From Deltaproteobacteria bacterium (lineage in GTDB: Bacteria; Desulfobacterota; SM23-61), in the NCBI GenBank assembly GCA_029857975.1, contig JAOUFX010000065.1, forward strand, positions 1-9,224: DNA of 9,224 nt, in the 5' to 3' direction. The position numbers and the translations under genes were made by a program. Shown one piece after another: positions 1-7,107 of the stretch. Below the pieces are notes generated by a model. It saw only the letters and a list, made by a program, of their open reading frames with translations. It was not told the origin of the DNA and ran no database searches. Numbering within the stretch: the stretch's first letter is position 1; every line of letters begins with the position of its first letter.

Positions 1-133
1 TAGTCTATCTGGTCTATTTGATCTTTCTGCGCAAACAAAACAACTCCGCCCGCTATCATTCGTTCAATAGAGTCTTTTAATTTATCATATTCACCCTCTG
101 AATAAACATGCGGCTCAAGAAGGGGTATATCCA
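1..133 (-). pseudogene. 3' fragment of an MNT-type nucleotidyltransferase gene (start missing, runs off the left edge)
   Basis: From about 37 to 133 this is identical, apart from one base (108 versus 8188), to 8117-8213. That stretch is the C-terminal third of the complete nucleotidyltransferase at 8089-8451, starting at residue 81 (IPLLEPHVYSEGEY...). The nucleotidyltransferase core with its GSx10DxD motif is absent. Homology stops abruptly at 133, and the frame meets a stop at 162-164 with no start codon after it, so this piece cannot be translated as an antitoxin by itself. Beyond VVLF the two copies diverge. Here the frame continues to the left edge through a 9-bp periodic repeat encoding Asp-Gln-Ile units. 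I infer a recombination or deletion remnant of a paralogous HEPN-MNT locus; the sequence left of the window would settle it. Confidence 0.75.
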
Positions 134-370
134 CACAGGATTGGGGACGCTGTTGACTAAGTTAAGTAACTATAGGTCAATTAGTCATTAAGTAATTGGG
201 TTATTGGGTCAATAACAGATTGCATAGCGCAGAGCGAAAAGAATGGAAGCAATATGGCTCATGGCTCATAGTGAAAAGCAAATGGGTAAACGCGTAGATG
301 CGATTGAAACGTTTATCATTTGGACCTTTAATATCGTTCATCTTGTTTATTGAGTTTGTTTTGGAAGATT
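134..370. repeat. Gene-free spacer holding a copy of the dispersed repeat (R1)
   Basis: No gene is visible. Positions 184-278 carry the island's dispersed repeat: a GTCATT..AATTGGGTTATTGGGTCAATAA block, then GCATAGCGCAGAGCGAAAAG, then a GGCTCATAGTGAA end. Positions 143-166 (GGGGAC..GTTGACTAAGTT) match a second short motif that also occurs at 5980 and 4378. The TTATTG-GGT-CAATAA piece can form a small hairpin. Confidence 0.6.
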
Positions 371-643
371 TTACGTCGCAAATTCTAATTTTAATTTTTC
401 TATACGGGAGCGCACTGGTTTCAATTCGGTAATTGTTATATACACCAGAGGCATGTCTTTCTCGACTACTTGTCTTCCCGTTTCTCTGGCCCACCCGTTA
501 AATTCTTCATCTCCTTCAATTTGCATCACTACAAGAGCATTATTGGGGATTCGATCAGAAAATTCGGGGTGCTCGAGAATATATTTATCAAATTCCCTAA
601 TAAGAACATTATTTTTCTCAACATATCTCTCTTTATCGTTCAT
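371..643 (-). CDS. DUF5647-like small protein, second gene of the unknown two-gene cassette (copy 1)
   Basis: A 90-residue cytoplasmic protein with no membrane segment or signal peptide. A charged N-terminal helix leads into an EFDKYILEHPEF motif (about residues 17-28), then an IPNNA turn and a hydrophobic strand (ALVVMQI). The C-terminal part reads VYITITELKPVRSRIEKLKLE. From memory this pattern matches proteins annotated DUF5647, a family of unknown function. The ATG at 643-641 overlaps the TGA of the preceding gene (ATGA), with GGGAGG 5 bases upstream, so it should be translationally coupled to that gene. A paralogue lies at 3749-3958 behind a paralogue of the same partner. A small, charged, coupled pair resembles a toxin-antitoxin operon, but which member would be toxic cannot be told from sequence. 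Confidence 0.85.
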   Translation of the reverse strand: MNDKERYVEKNNVLIREFDKYILEHPEFSDRIPNNALVVMQIEGDEEFNGWARETGRQVVEKDMPLVYITITELKPVRSRIEKLKLEFAT

Positions 644-951
644 GGGAACCTCCCTTCTAAATATTTTTCTCTATAAATCTTCCAGTTCTCATTGATATCG
701 TCATCAGCTAAAGTCAAAGAATCTTCATAATTGAGATTGAGATTTATTTTTTTGCGTTGACCTTTTATATTATAACAATCTTTATGCACATAGTCATGCG
801 AACAAACATACCGGATTACTTCTTTCCAGACTCCACCCGTTCTAACCTCAAGTTGAACAACGAATTTTATTATTTTTCCAAATTCTGTAATGTGATAATG
901 CCTTTTCCGAGCATCAACATCAAACAATAATAAATACTTTTTTTCTGGCAC
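640..951 (-). CDS. DUF7718-like protein, first gene of the unknown two-gene cassette (copy 1)
   Basis: About 103 residues from the GTG at 951, which has a GGGGG purine run 7 bases upstream. The frame is open to another GTG at 990 (116 residues), but those extra residues have no counterpart in the family as I remember it. Recognisable parts in order: an FDVDARKRHYH segment, GKIIKFVVQLEV, a GG.W..V.RYV strand, SHDYVHKDCY with two histidines, KKINLNLNYEDSLTLADDDI, and the NW..YREKYL end. This pattern fits proteins I recall as DUF7718, usually with HGFAHRD in the histidine segment. Function is unknown. The stop codon overlaps the start of the DUF5647-like gene. The same gene order recurs at 4023-4274 and 3749-3958. 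No promoter was obvious upstream. Confidence 0.82.
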   Translation of the reverse strand: MPEKKYLLLFDVDARKRHYHITEFGKIIKFVVQLEVRTGGVWKEVIRYVCSHDYVHKDCYNIKGQRKKINLNLNYEDSLTLADDDINENWKIYREKYLEGRFP

Positions 952-990
952 AATATTCCCCCATTTACCTAAACTTTTTATACCACCCAC

Positions 991-1442
991 CCAGGGGGTT
1001 TAGACGGTTGCAAAGGCGGCCTACTTTGTAGACTTTCCCTCATCTCATCATTGGTTTTTCCTACCTGGCGCTGTAAAGGAACAGTGCTACGGGGGTCACG
1101 GGGGTAAAATTTTTATCCTTGACATTTGTCGACACAGACATCCTTGCCGGCGAGTAAAGATTGCTTCACCATTTCATATAAATTTATTTTGAATTTCCAT
1201 CAACGCTCCTCATTATAAAAGATTACAGCCAATGGGCGATAGGCAAACAGATGGCATAGCGCAGAGAGCAAAGCGCATTGCGAAAAGGGCTGAAAGCGGC
1301 ATAGCTTATGGCTAATAGCGAATAATTAAAAGGCTATAGGAAAAGCAGTCATTGAGTAATTGGGTTATTGGGGCAATAAAAACAGGCTATAGGCTATAGG
1401 CGATAGGGAGAGACAGTAAAAGGGTCATTTGATTGATTTGGT
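991..1442. repeat. 450-base spacer with dispersed repeat R2 and a short shared motif
   Basis: No convincing gene. Positions 1231-1410 hold a long copy of the dispersed repeat. It contains CAATGGGCGATAGG, CATAGCGCAGAG, GCGAAAAGGGCTGAAAGCGG, the GTCATTGAGTAATTGGG block, a TTATTG-GGG-CAATAA hairpin and GGCTATAGG units. Positions 1102-1124 match 6038-6060 at 21 of 23 bases. A minus-strand frame from 1172 to 1113 encodes only 19 residues (MVKQSLLAGKDVCVDKCQG), perhaps the start of a lost gene; I do not call it. The end next to the gmd stop (1429-1460) is the 9-bp periodic repeat. Confidence 0.6.
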
Positions 1443-3748
<2,306 letters not shown>

Positions 3749-3958
3749 TCATAGAGACATGGATTCTAAACGAACATCTTGCAATCGTGATCGTGGAGGG
3801 GAAAGCTTTCCGATCCTAACCAGCAAAATCGTTCTCCCCTCGCCCTTTTGACTCTCTGCTATTGTAAGGTTTTCCTGAGAGAGTTCCGGATCTTCTTCAG
3901 GGAGAAAGTGTATTTCAGCATTTTCTGGAATTTGCTCCAGAATTTCAGGATGCTCCAA
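3749..3958 (-). CDS. DUF5647-like small protein, copy 2 (start codon apparently lost)
   Basis: Paralogue of the protein at 371-643, matching through LLEHPEILEQIPENA, the hydrophobic strand, and VRIGKLSPPRSRLQDVRLE. The only ordinary in-frame start is TTG at 3958, giving 69 residues, but that start falls inside the conserved LEHPE motif. The open frame runs upstream to a stop at 4033-4031, and its translation there (KKNHTFGIEFDRYL) still matches copy 1 (EKNNVLIREFDKYI) without any ATG, GTG or TTG. Where copy 1 has ATGA overlapping its partner's stop, this copy has ATAA, and a T5A8 run (minus-strand sense, 4005-3993) sits just after. I infer that the start was lost by mutation or slippage, so the gene may be non-functional or shortened. 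Confidence 0.6.
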   Translation of the reverse strand: MEHPEILEQIPENAEIHFLPEEDPELSQENLTIAESQKGEGRTILLVRIGKLSPPRSRLQDVRLESMSL

Positions 3959-4022
3959 AAGATACCGGTCGAATTCAATTCCAAAGGTATGGTTTTTTTT
4001 AAAAAGATCTTCCTTTCTCTTT

Positions 4023-4274
4023 TTATCCCCCTAACTTGGATAGGTACCACTCGCGATATTTCTCCCAATTCGTTTCAATATCATTATACGCAAAAGTTAA
4101 GCCTTCGTCAAAATTAAGTTGTAAATACCACCTTTTGGAAATTGTTCCATCGGGTAAAATTAAATCTCCATGAACAGCGATAGGGAATGTATCGAACCTC
4201 GTCACGGCAGCCCATTTACCTCCAACAAAGATCTCATACTGGATAACAAATTTCTTAACCTGGCCCTTATTCAA
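4023..4274 (-). CDS. DUF7718-like protein, copy 2 (start uncertain, possibly frameshifted)
   Basis: 83 residues from a TTG start, paralogous to the protein at 640-951: KKFVIQYEI, VGGKWAAVTRFDT, VHGDLILPDG, LQLNFDEGLTFAYNDIETNW and KYREWYL all align. It keeps the PDG turn better than copy 1 but has only one histidine in the central segment. The N-terminal part is short. One frame over, an ATG at 4303-4301 begins MKIEFDA, which would join naturally to the QIELNKGQVKKF reading if one base were changed near 4280-4286. This suggests a frameshift close to the original start. The stop TAA at 4025-4023 lies against the following DUF5647-like frame, keeping the cassette order of copy 1. Confidence 0.75.
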   Translation of the reverse strand: MNKGQVKKFVIQYEIFVGGKWAAVTRFDTFPIAVHGDLILPDGTISKRWYLQLNFDEGLTFAYNDIETNWEKYREWYLSKLGG

Positions 4275-4303
4275 TTCTATTTGGCATCAAACTCGATCTT
4301 CAT

Positions 4304-4669
4304 GAGTAAGATATCTGAAATATTGTTTTAGGAAAGGCATATCACTTTCCCATTATTTATCTCATCATTTATGAAATTGGAGACTTTGTTGACTTCAAGC
4401 GCAGAGGTCATGAAACAAAAAGCATGGAGCATAGCGAAAAGGGCTGAAAGCGGCATAGCTTGTGGCTCATAGTGAATAACAAAAAAAGAGTATAATGAAA
4501 AGCAGTCATTGAGTCAATGGGTTATTGAGTTATTGAGTTACTTGCGTTTATTGGGTTCGTTGGGTTCGTTGGGTTCGTTGGGTTAATTTTCAAATGCGGA
4601 ATTCGGATTGCGGAATTAACATTATTTTATAATTATCAATCTCAGTTTTTTAAAAGGTTGAATACATTG
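4304..4669. repeat. Spacer with near-identical dispersed repeat R4 and a 9-bp tandem array
   Basis: No gene. Positions 4422-4527 match 6811-6916 with 3 differences in 106 bases and no gaps, including GCATGGAGCATAGCG, the AAAAAAAGAGTATAATG stretch and the palindrome CATTGAGTCAATG. Positions 4551-4585 hold almost four copies of TTGGGTTCG. Positions 4378-4410 contain GTTGACTTCAAGC..CAGAG, also found at 5990-6018. The stretch 4600-4669 after the toxin stop is AT-rich with no recognisable terminator. Confidence 0.75.
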
Positions 4670-4954
4670 CTAATATACTTCTTCATGAGACCCTATTTCT
4701 AAAAGCAGAATATCAGACTCAGTCTGCTCTTCTTTTTTTATGAAGTCAAACACGATGCGCAAATCATATCCCACCTTGCAAGCCCATGAACCTGATAACT
4801 TGCCTTTAAGTTTGTGGGTTTCTAACTGCGGAGCAAAGGGATCTTCGACCAAAAGCCTTAGTGTTTTCTCGATATCTCTCGTAAGATCTGGGTGCTTTTT
4901 GCTAAAACGTCTAAAAGCCCTTACGAAGGTTTTTCCCCAAATCAGTGTTCTCAT
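4670..4954 (-). CDS. RelE/ParE-superfamily toxin (YafQ-like)
   Basis: 94 residues. The order of elements fits the RelE/ParE fold: an N-terminal helix with FRRFSKKHPDLTRDIEKTLRLL, the LVEDPFAPQLETHKLKG linker, GSWACKVGYDLRIVFDF strands, then the acidic stretch and LLLEIGSHEEVY. Proteins of this kind usually cleave ribosome-bound mRNA in the RelE branch, or poison gyrase in the ParE branch. The GYDLRIVF and IGSHEEVY pattern favours the RelE/YafQ side, but the catalytic residues vary too much for me to settle it. The ATG at 4954-4952 overlaps the TGA of the upstream antitoxin (ATGA), giving antitoxin-first, translationally coupled order. Expression depends on the promoter at 5220-5248. Confidence 0.85.
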   Translation of the reverse strand: MRTLIWGKTFVRAFRRFSKKHPDLTRDIEKTLRLLVEDPFAPQLETHKLKGKLSGSWACKVGYDLRIVFDFIKKEEQTESDILLLEIGSHEEVY

Positions 4955-5160
4955 TCCAAAAGCTCTTTTATCAAGTCATCTACCGTTCCCTTCCTGACCT
5001 CACCCCTGGCATACTCTTCCCTGGCCTCTCTGATGCTATTTGCCAGCCCATCCCGCCTCTGTTCAATCAATCTCCGCCGAATAATATTAATAAGATCCTC
5101 TTGTTGATACTCAGGGAGTGATTCCACGATATCCAACACTTCCTGAAAAGTAACGTCCAT
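4951..5160 (-). CDS. Antitoxin partner of the RelE/ParE-like toxin
   Basis: 69 residues, acidic and predicted almost wholly helical. An N-terminal TFQEVLDIVESLPEYQQEDLIN segment (helix, SLPxYQQEDLI turn, helix) leads to an arginine-rich RRRLIEQRRD stretch. The tail EYARGEVRKGTVDDLIKELLE looks like the flexible toxin-wrapping end typical of type II antitoxins. No standard RHH, HTH or AbrB domain is recognisable, so its DNA-binding mode is unclear. I assign the role from its position directly before the toxin, the four-base overlap, and the promoter with an operator-like palindrome upstream. AGGAGGG and GAGGA precede the ATG at 5160. Confidence 0.78.
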   Translation of the reverse strand: MDVTFQEVLDIVESLPEYQQEDLINIIRRRLIEQRRDGLANSIREAREEYARGEVRKGTVDDLIKELLE

Positions 5161-5201
5161 TCCTCTAAACCCTCCTTTGGGGCAACCTATTATAACCGAC
5201 C

Positions 5202-5220
5202 TGTCTCATCTCTTGTGACA
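5202..5220 (-). promoter_or_regulatory. Operator-like imperfect palindrome
   Basis: On the minus strand it reads TGTCACAAGAGATGAGACA, a 19-bp imperfect dyad of form TGTCnCA-n5-TGnGACA. It abuts the -10 box and covers the expected transcription start, where a toxin-antitoxin complex would autorepress. Inferred from position and symmetry only. Confidence 0.45.
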
Positions 5221-5248
5221 TTATAAACCATTTAATAAATTGCAACAA
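5220..5248 (-). promoter_or_regulatory. Sigma70-like promoter of the antitoxin-toxin pair
   Basis: On the minus strand the -35 is TTGTTG (5248-5243), the spacer is exactly 17 bp, and the -10 is a perfect TATAAT (5225-5220). Transcription would start near 5213, about 50 bases before the antitoxin ATG. A second TATAAT lies at 5195-5190 without a good -35. Confidence 0.6.
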
Positions 5249-5430
5249 GCTATGTTAAGCATCTTTGGGTCATTTTAGGTCTTGGATGTTGACAAATCTG
5301 CTTAATATAATCGAGTAAATAGGAAATACGGGACGTTCGTGCAGAAATTGCTTTAAGGTTTTTCATCAATAATTAACAATAGGCTATAGGCGATCACAGA
5401 TGGCAGAGCGCAGAGCGCGTGGGCCATGGC
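5249..5430. repeat. Spacer with dispersed repeat R5 and a shared GTTCGTGCAGAAATT motif
   Basis: No gene. Positions 5335-5370 resemble 7940-7975 (GTTCGTGCAGAAATT, CTTTA, then TTTT..ATCAAT). In both places a GGCTATAGG-type dispersed repeat follows. Positions 5379-5423 (GGCGATCACAGA..GCAGAGCGCAGAGCGC) match 6783-6813 closely. Confidence 0.6.
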
Positions 5431-5669
5431 TTACACCTTATCCAAAAGACTGAAATATTCTTCTCGGCTGATACCAGCTGAACGTAAATTATTTTTTATT
5501 ATGAAAACCGGCACCTCCGGCCAGTCTGGAATTATAATTGGTCTTATGATGCCTTTCTTGGTATAAACATATAAACATAATGATCACCTTCGGTCCTGAC
5601 ACACTGGAAACCAGCTTTTTCAAAGACCCTTTTCAGGCGCCATGCCGGAATAGGAGTAATCCTTGGCAT
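5431..5669 (-). pseudogene. hicA: hicA-family toxin gene disrupted by an 8-bp tandem duplication
   Basis: The frame from ATG 5669 reads MPRITPIPAWRLKRVFEKAG, then FQCVRTEGDHYVY, the N-terminal half of a HicA double-stranded RNA-binding-like fold with the GDH histidine (His30). It then goes out of frame (MFIPRKAS, stop at 5546-5544), giving only 41 residues. The other half continues in another frame: TKKGIIRPIIIPDWPEVPVF, IIKNNLRSAGISREEYFSLL, DKV, stop at 5433-5431. Removing one copy of TATGTTTA, which is repeated twice in tandem at 5579-5564, joins the halves into a normal 76-residue HicA. AGGA lies 5 bases before the ATG, and hicB ends 7 bases upstream. As it stands the toxin would be inactive, and the change is reversible by slippage. 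Confidence 0.88.
5563..5579. repeat. 8-bp tandem duplication in hicA
   Basis: TAAACATA occurs twice back to back at 5564-5571 and 5572-5579. Eight is not a multiple of three, so it shifts the hicA frame. Confidence 0.9.
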
Positions 5670-5676
5670 AAGAATC

Positions 5677-5946
5677 CTATGCTTCTATTGACATCAATTC
5701 AGTGGATACAAGTCGTGGTGTCATCCAACGATTCAAATTAGTTTTTTCATAGCCTGATTCCTTCAATATATCCTCCAGGGTTCCCAATTTTCCCGCCTCT
5801 TCAAGAAATAATCGAACGGCAGTTTTGAGATTTTTTCGGGCTTCGTCAATTGAATTTCCACAACTGGAAACATCCAATTTTGGGCAATAGGCCACAAATG
5901 TTTCTCCTTCTTTAAAAATGATCCCATCAAATTCTATTGGGAACAT
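5677..5946 (-). CDS. hicB: HicB-family antitoxin (partner of the broken hicA)
   Basis: 89 residues with the HicB partial RNase H-like fold: FPIEFDGIIFKEGETFVAYC, the PKLDVSSCGNSIDEARKNLK motif (the most conserved part of the family), and TAVRLFLEEAGKLGTLEDIL. The tail GYEK..LNRWMTPRLVSTELMSIEA is the C-terminal form found where HicB precedes this type of HicA. HicB neutralises HicA and often represses its own promoter, but no C-terminal HTH or RHH domain is visible here. The start at 5946 is fixed by a near-ideal Shine-Dalgarno site (5953-5961). With its toxin gene broken, selection on this antitoxin may be relaxed, although the reading frame is intact. Confidence 0.92.
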   Translation of the reverse strand: MFPIEFDGIIFKEGETFVAYCPKLDVSSCGNSIDEARKNLKTAVRLFLEEAGKLGTLEDILKESGYEKTNLNRWMTPRLVSTELMSIEA

Positions 5947-5952
5947 CTTAAA

Positions 5953-5961
5953 TCACCTCCT
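5953..5961 (-). promoter_or_regulatory. Strong ribosome binding site of hicB (5677-5946)
   Basis: AGGAGGTGA, complementary to the 16S 3' end over its whole length, 6 bases before the ATG. It is the strongest site in the window and fixes the start. Confidence 0.85.
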
Positions 5962-6094
5962 GTTGTCTTTGATGTTTTGGGGGACGTCGTTGACTAGGTT
6001 GACTTCAAGCACAGAGGGCATAGGACATAGAGGGGCTGGGTCAAATCTTTATCCTTGACAATTCCGGTCTCTTTGCTTCCTCCAGTCTTTCTAT
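5962..6094. repeat. Short spacer with two shared motifs
   Basis: Holds GGGGGACGTCGTTGACTAGG and GTTGACTTCAAGC (matching 143-166 and 4378-4410) and 6038-6060, which matches 1102-1124 at 21 of 23 bases. No promoter is clear, so hicB-hicA at 5431-5946 may be read from the upstream hicBA promoter. Confidence 0.5.
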
Positions 6095-6337
6095 CTACAG
6101 ACTTTTTAAGATTTTGATAAAATCTATTTTTATCAATCCCATCTGTTCAATAATTGAGAGTAACGTACCTCGTGGAATTTCCTCTTTGTGAGGGACAATA
6201 ACAAGGCGGGTCTTTTCTTCTGTCTTTTTTACAAAGGCCGAGTGACTTCCTTTGCCTCTTTTAGGAGCCGGCTCAAATCCTAAATGGTTTAAAACTTTGA
6301 TGACGTCTTTATAAGATAATATCGGAAGTTTTGGCAT
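6095..6337 (-). CDS. hicA: HicA-family mRNA interferase toxin (intact)
   Basis: 80 residues of the YcfA/HicA family: LPILSYKDVIKVLNHLGFEP opens the dsRNA-binding-like fold. GKGSHSAFVKK carries the catalytic histidine (His32 in GSH), TRLVIVPHKEEIPRGTLLSI is the conserved middle strand and helix, and EQMGLIKIDFIKIL closes it. HicA cleaves mRNA and tmRNA when free of HicB. The ATG (6337-6335) overlaps the TAA of hicB by one base (TAATG), so translation is coupled. Length is normal. It is not closely related to the disrupted HicA at 5431-5669, which has the MPRITPIP-type N-terminus. Confidence 0.94.
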   Translation of the reverse strand: MPKLPILSYKDVIKVLNHLGFEPAPKRGKGSHSAFVKKTEEKTRLVIVPHKEEIPRGTLLSIIEQMGLIKIDFIKILKSL

Positions 6338-6576
6338 TAAATCACTAATGTAAAGCTACCAGTAAACTTTTCTTTTACTGTAAGGCTCTCTTCTATGTCC
6401 TCCATTAAATTAAGTTCTTTGGCATTTTCAATATAAAGTTCTACGGCCTCTTTGAGATTGCTCACGGCCTCTTCAAATGTATCCCCACAACTTGCCACAC
6501 TTAACTCAGTACATTTGGACACAAAACCCTTTTCTTCTTTCCAAACAACTGCTGTATATTCAAAGGTTTTCATCAT
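6337..6576 (-). CDS. hicB: HicB-family antitoxin (intact pair)
   Basis: 79 residues: FEYTAVVWKEEKGFVSKC, the TELSVASCGDTFEEAVSNLKEA motif and VELYIENAKELNLMEDIEESL are the HicB core. It ends with FTGSFTLVI and has no appended DNA-binding domain. It binds and masks HicA. Two ATG codons in tandem (6576-6571) follow GGGAG; the first is taken. The promoter at 6603-6631, with an inverted repeat over its -10 box, would serve both genes. Confidence 0.93.
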   Translation of the reverse strand: MMKTFEYTAVVWKEEKGFVSKCTELSVASCGDTFEEAVSNLKEAVELYIENAKELNLMEDIEESLTVKEKFTGSFTLVI

Positions 6577-6597
6577 TATCTCCCTTCTTGTTCTTTA

Positions 6598-6631
6598 AAT
6601 AAATCCTATCAGATTTATTCCCCTTTAACAA
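6598..6631 (-). promoter_or_regulatory. hicBA promoter with overlapping inverted repeat
   Basis: On the minus strand: -35 TTGTTA (6631-6626), 17-bp spacer, -10 TAGGAT (6608-6603). A perfect 8-bp inverted repeat, AATAAATC/GATTTATT with a 6-base loop (6598-6619), covers the -10. That suits an operator for HicB or the HicBA complex. Both hexamers match consensus at 4 of 6, so this is moderate evidence. Confidence 0.45.
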
Positions 6632-6670
6632 CCATTATGGCTCATAGTAGAACCTGAATCTTGGTCGCGG

Positions 6671-6734
6671 TAGGGGCGCCAGTTACCTGGCGCCCCCCGC
6701 ACGGATCCGTACGTGAGTCATGGGGGACATAGCT
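6671..6734 (-). mobile_element. Probable fossil of a group II intron 3' end (domains V/VI)
   Basis: On the minus strand it reads CACGTACGGATCCGTGCGG, then a perfect 10-bp hairpin (GGGGCGCCAG/CTGGCGCCCC, tetraloop, 6673-6696), then CTACCGCGACC. From memory this is how one class of bacterial group II introns ends: the 3' strand of domain V, then the domain VI helix and CTACC. The 5' half of domain V should read GAGCCGTATGCGG; here only GAGC-TATG (near 6723-6733) survives and the loop differs. No reverse-transcriptase frame is nearby. A short transcription terminator is less likely, since no U tract follows on either strand. Confidence 0.4.
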
Positions 6735-7107
6735 CCGTTGATTCCGATATATAAAAACAAAGGTACAAGGTGTAAGGCATGAGGCGATCACAGAAAGCAT
6801 AGCGCAGAGCGCATGGAGCATAGCGAAAAGGGCTGAAAGCGGCATAGCTTGTGGCTTATAGCGAATAACAAAAAAAGAGTATAATGAAAAGCAGTCATTG
6901 GGTCAATGGGTTATTGGGGCAATAAAAACAGGCTATAGGCAATGGGCGATAGGGAAAAGACGAAGTCTAAAAAGCGAGAGAAGCGAGATGAGCGAGACAT
7001 GAGAGAAAGGGGCTGCGGGGGGATGTAGTTGAATTCTTGCACTTATGCTACTTTCTGCCAGTCAATGGGCTATAGGCAAAGATAATAGCATAGCGCAAAG
7101 AGTTTAA
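6735..7107. repeat. Longest dispersed-repeat copy (R6) plus a degraded copy (R7)
   Basis: No gene. 6771-7010 carries the most complete unit: GGCGATCACAGA, CATAGCGCAGAGCGCATGGAG, GCGAAAAGGGCTGAAAGCGG, the AAAAAAAGAGTATAATG stretch, GGTCAATGGG, TTATTG-GGG-CAATAA, and GGCTATAGGCAATGGGCGAT. It ends in a purine-rich block with GCGAGA units that also occurs at 8862-8903. 6811-6916 is 97% identical to 4422-4527. 7062-7103 is a short piece (CAATGGGCTATAGGCAAAG, CATAGCGCAAAGAG). Confidence 0.75.

Noticed and set aside
453..695. Plus-strand open frames overlapping the 371-643 gene
   Set aside because: Shadows of the minus-strand gene. No family pattern, and the minus-strand reading has a paralogue in the same window.
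3859..4068. 69-residue frame overlapping the second cassette
   Set aside because: Out of frame with the conserved DUF5647-like reading except for the short leader next to ATAA; used only as evidence for start loss.
4474..4500. TATAAT in the repeated GAGTATAATG stretch as a promoter
   Set aside because: No -35 at a workable distance in either copy (4422-4527, 6811-6916), and it faces plus while all genes are on minus.
4551..4585. CRISPR array or direct-repeat locus
   Set aside because: The units are 9 bp and contiguous with no spacers; no cas genes are present.
6642..6845. 67-residue minus-strand frame
   Set aside because: It is the translation of dispersed repeat plus the intron-like hairpin; no ribosome site and no recognisable domain.
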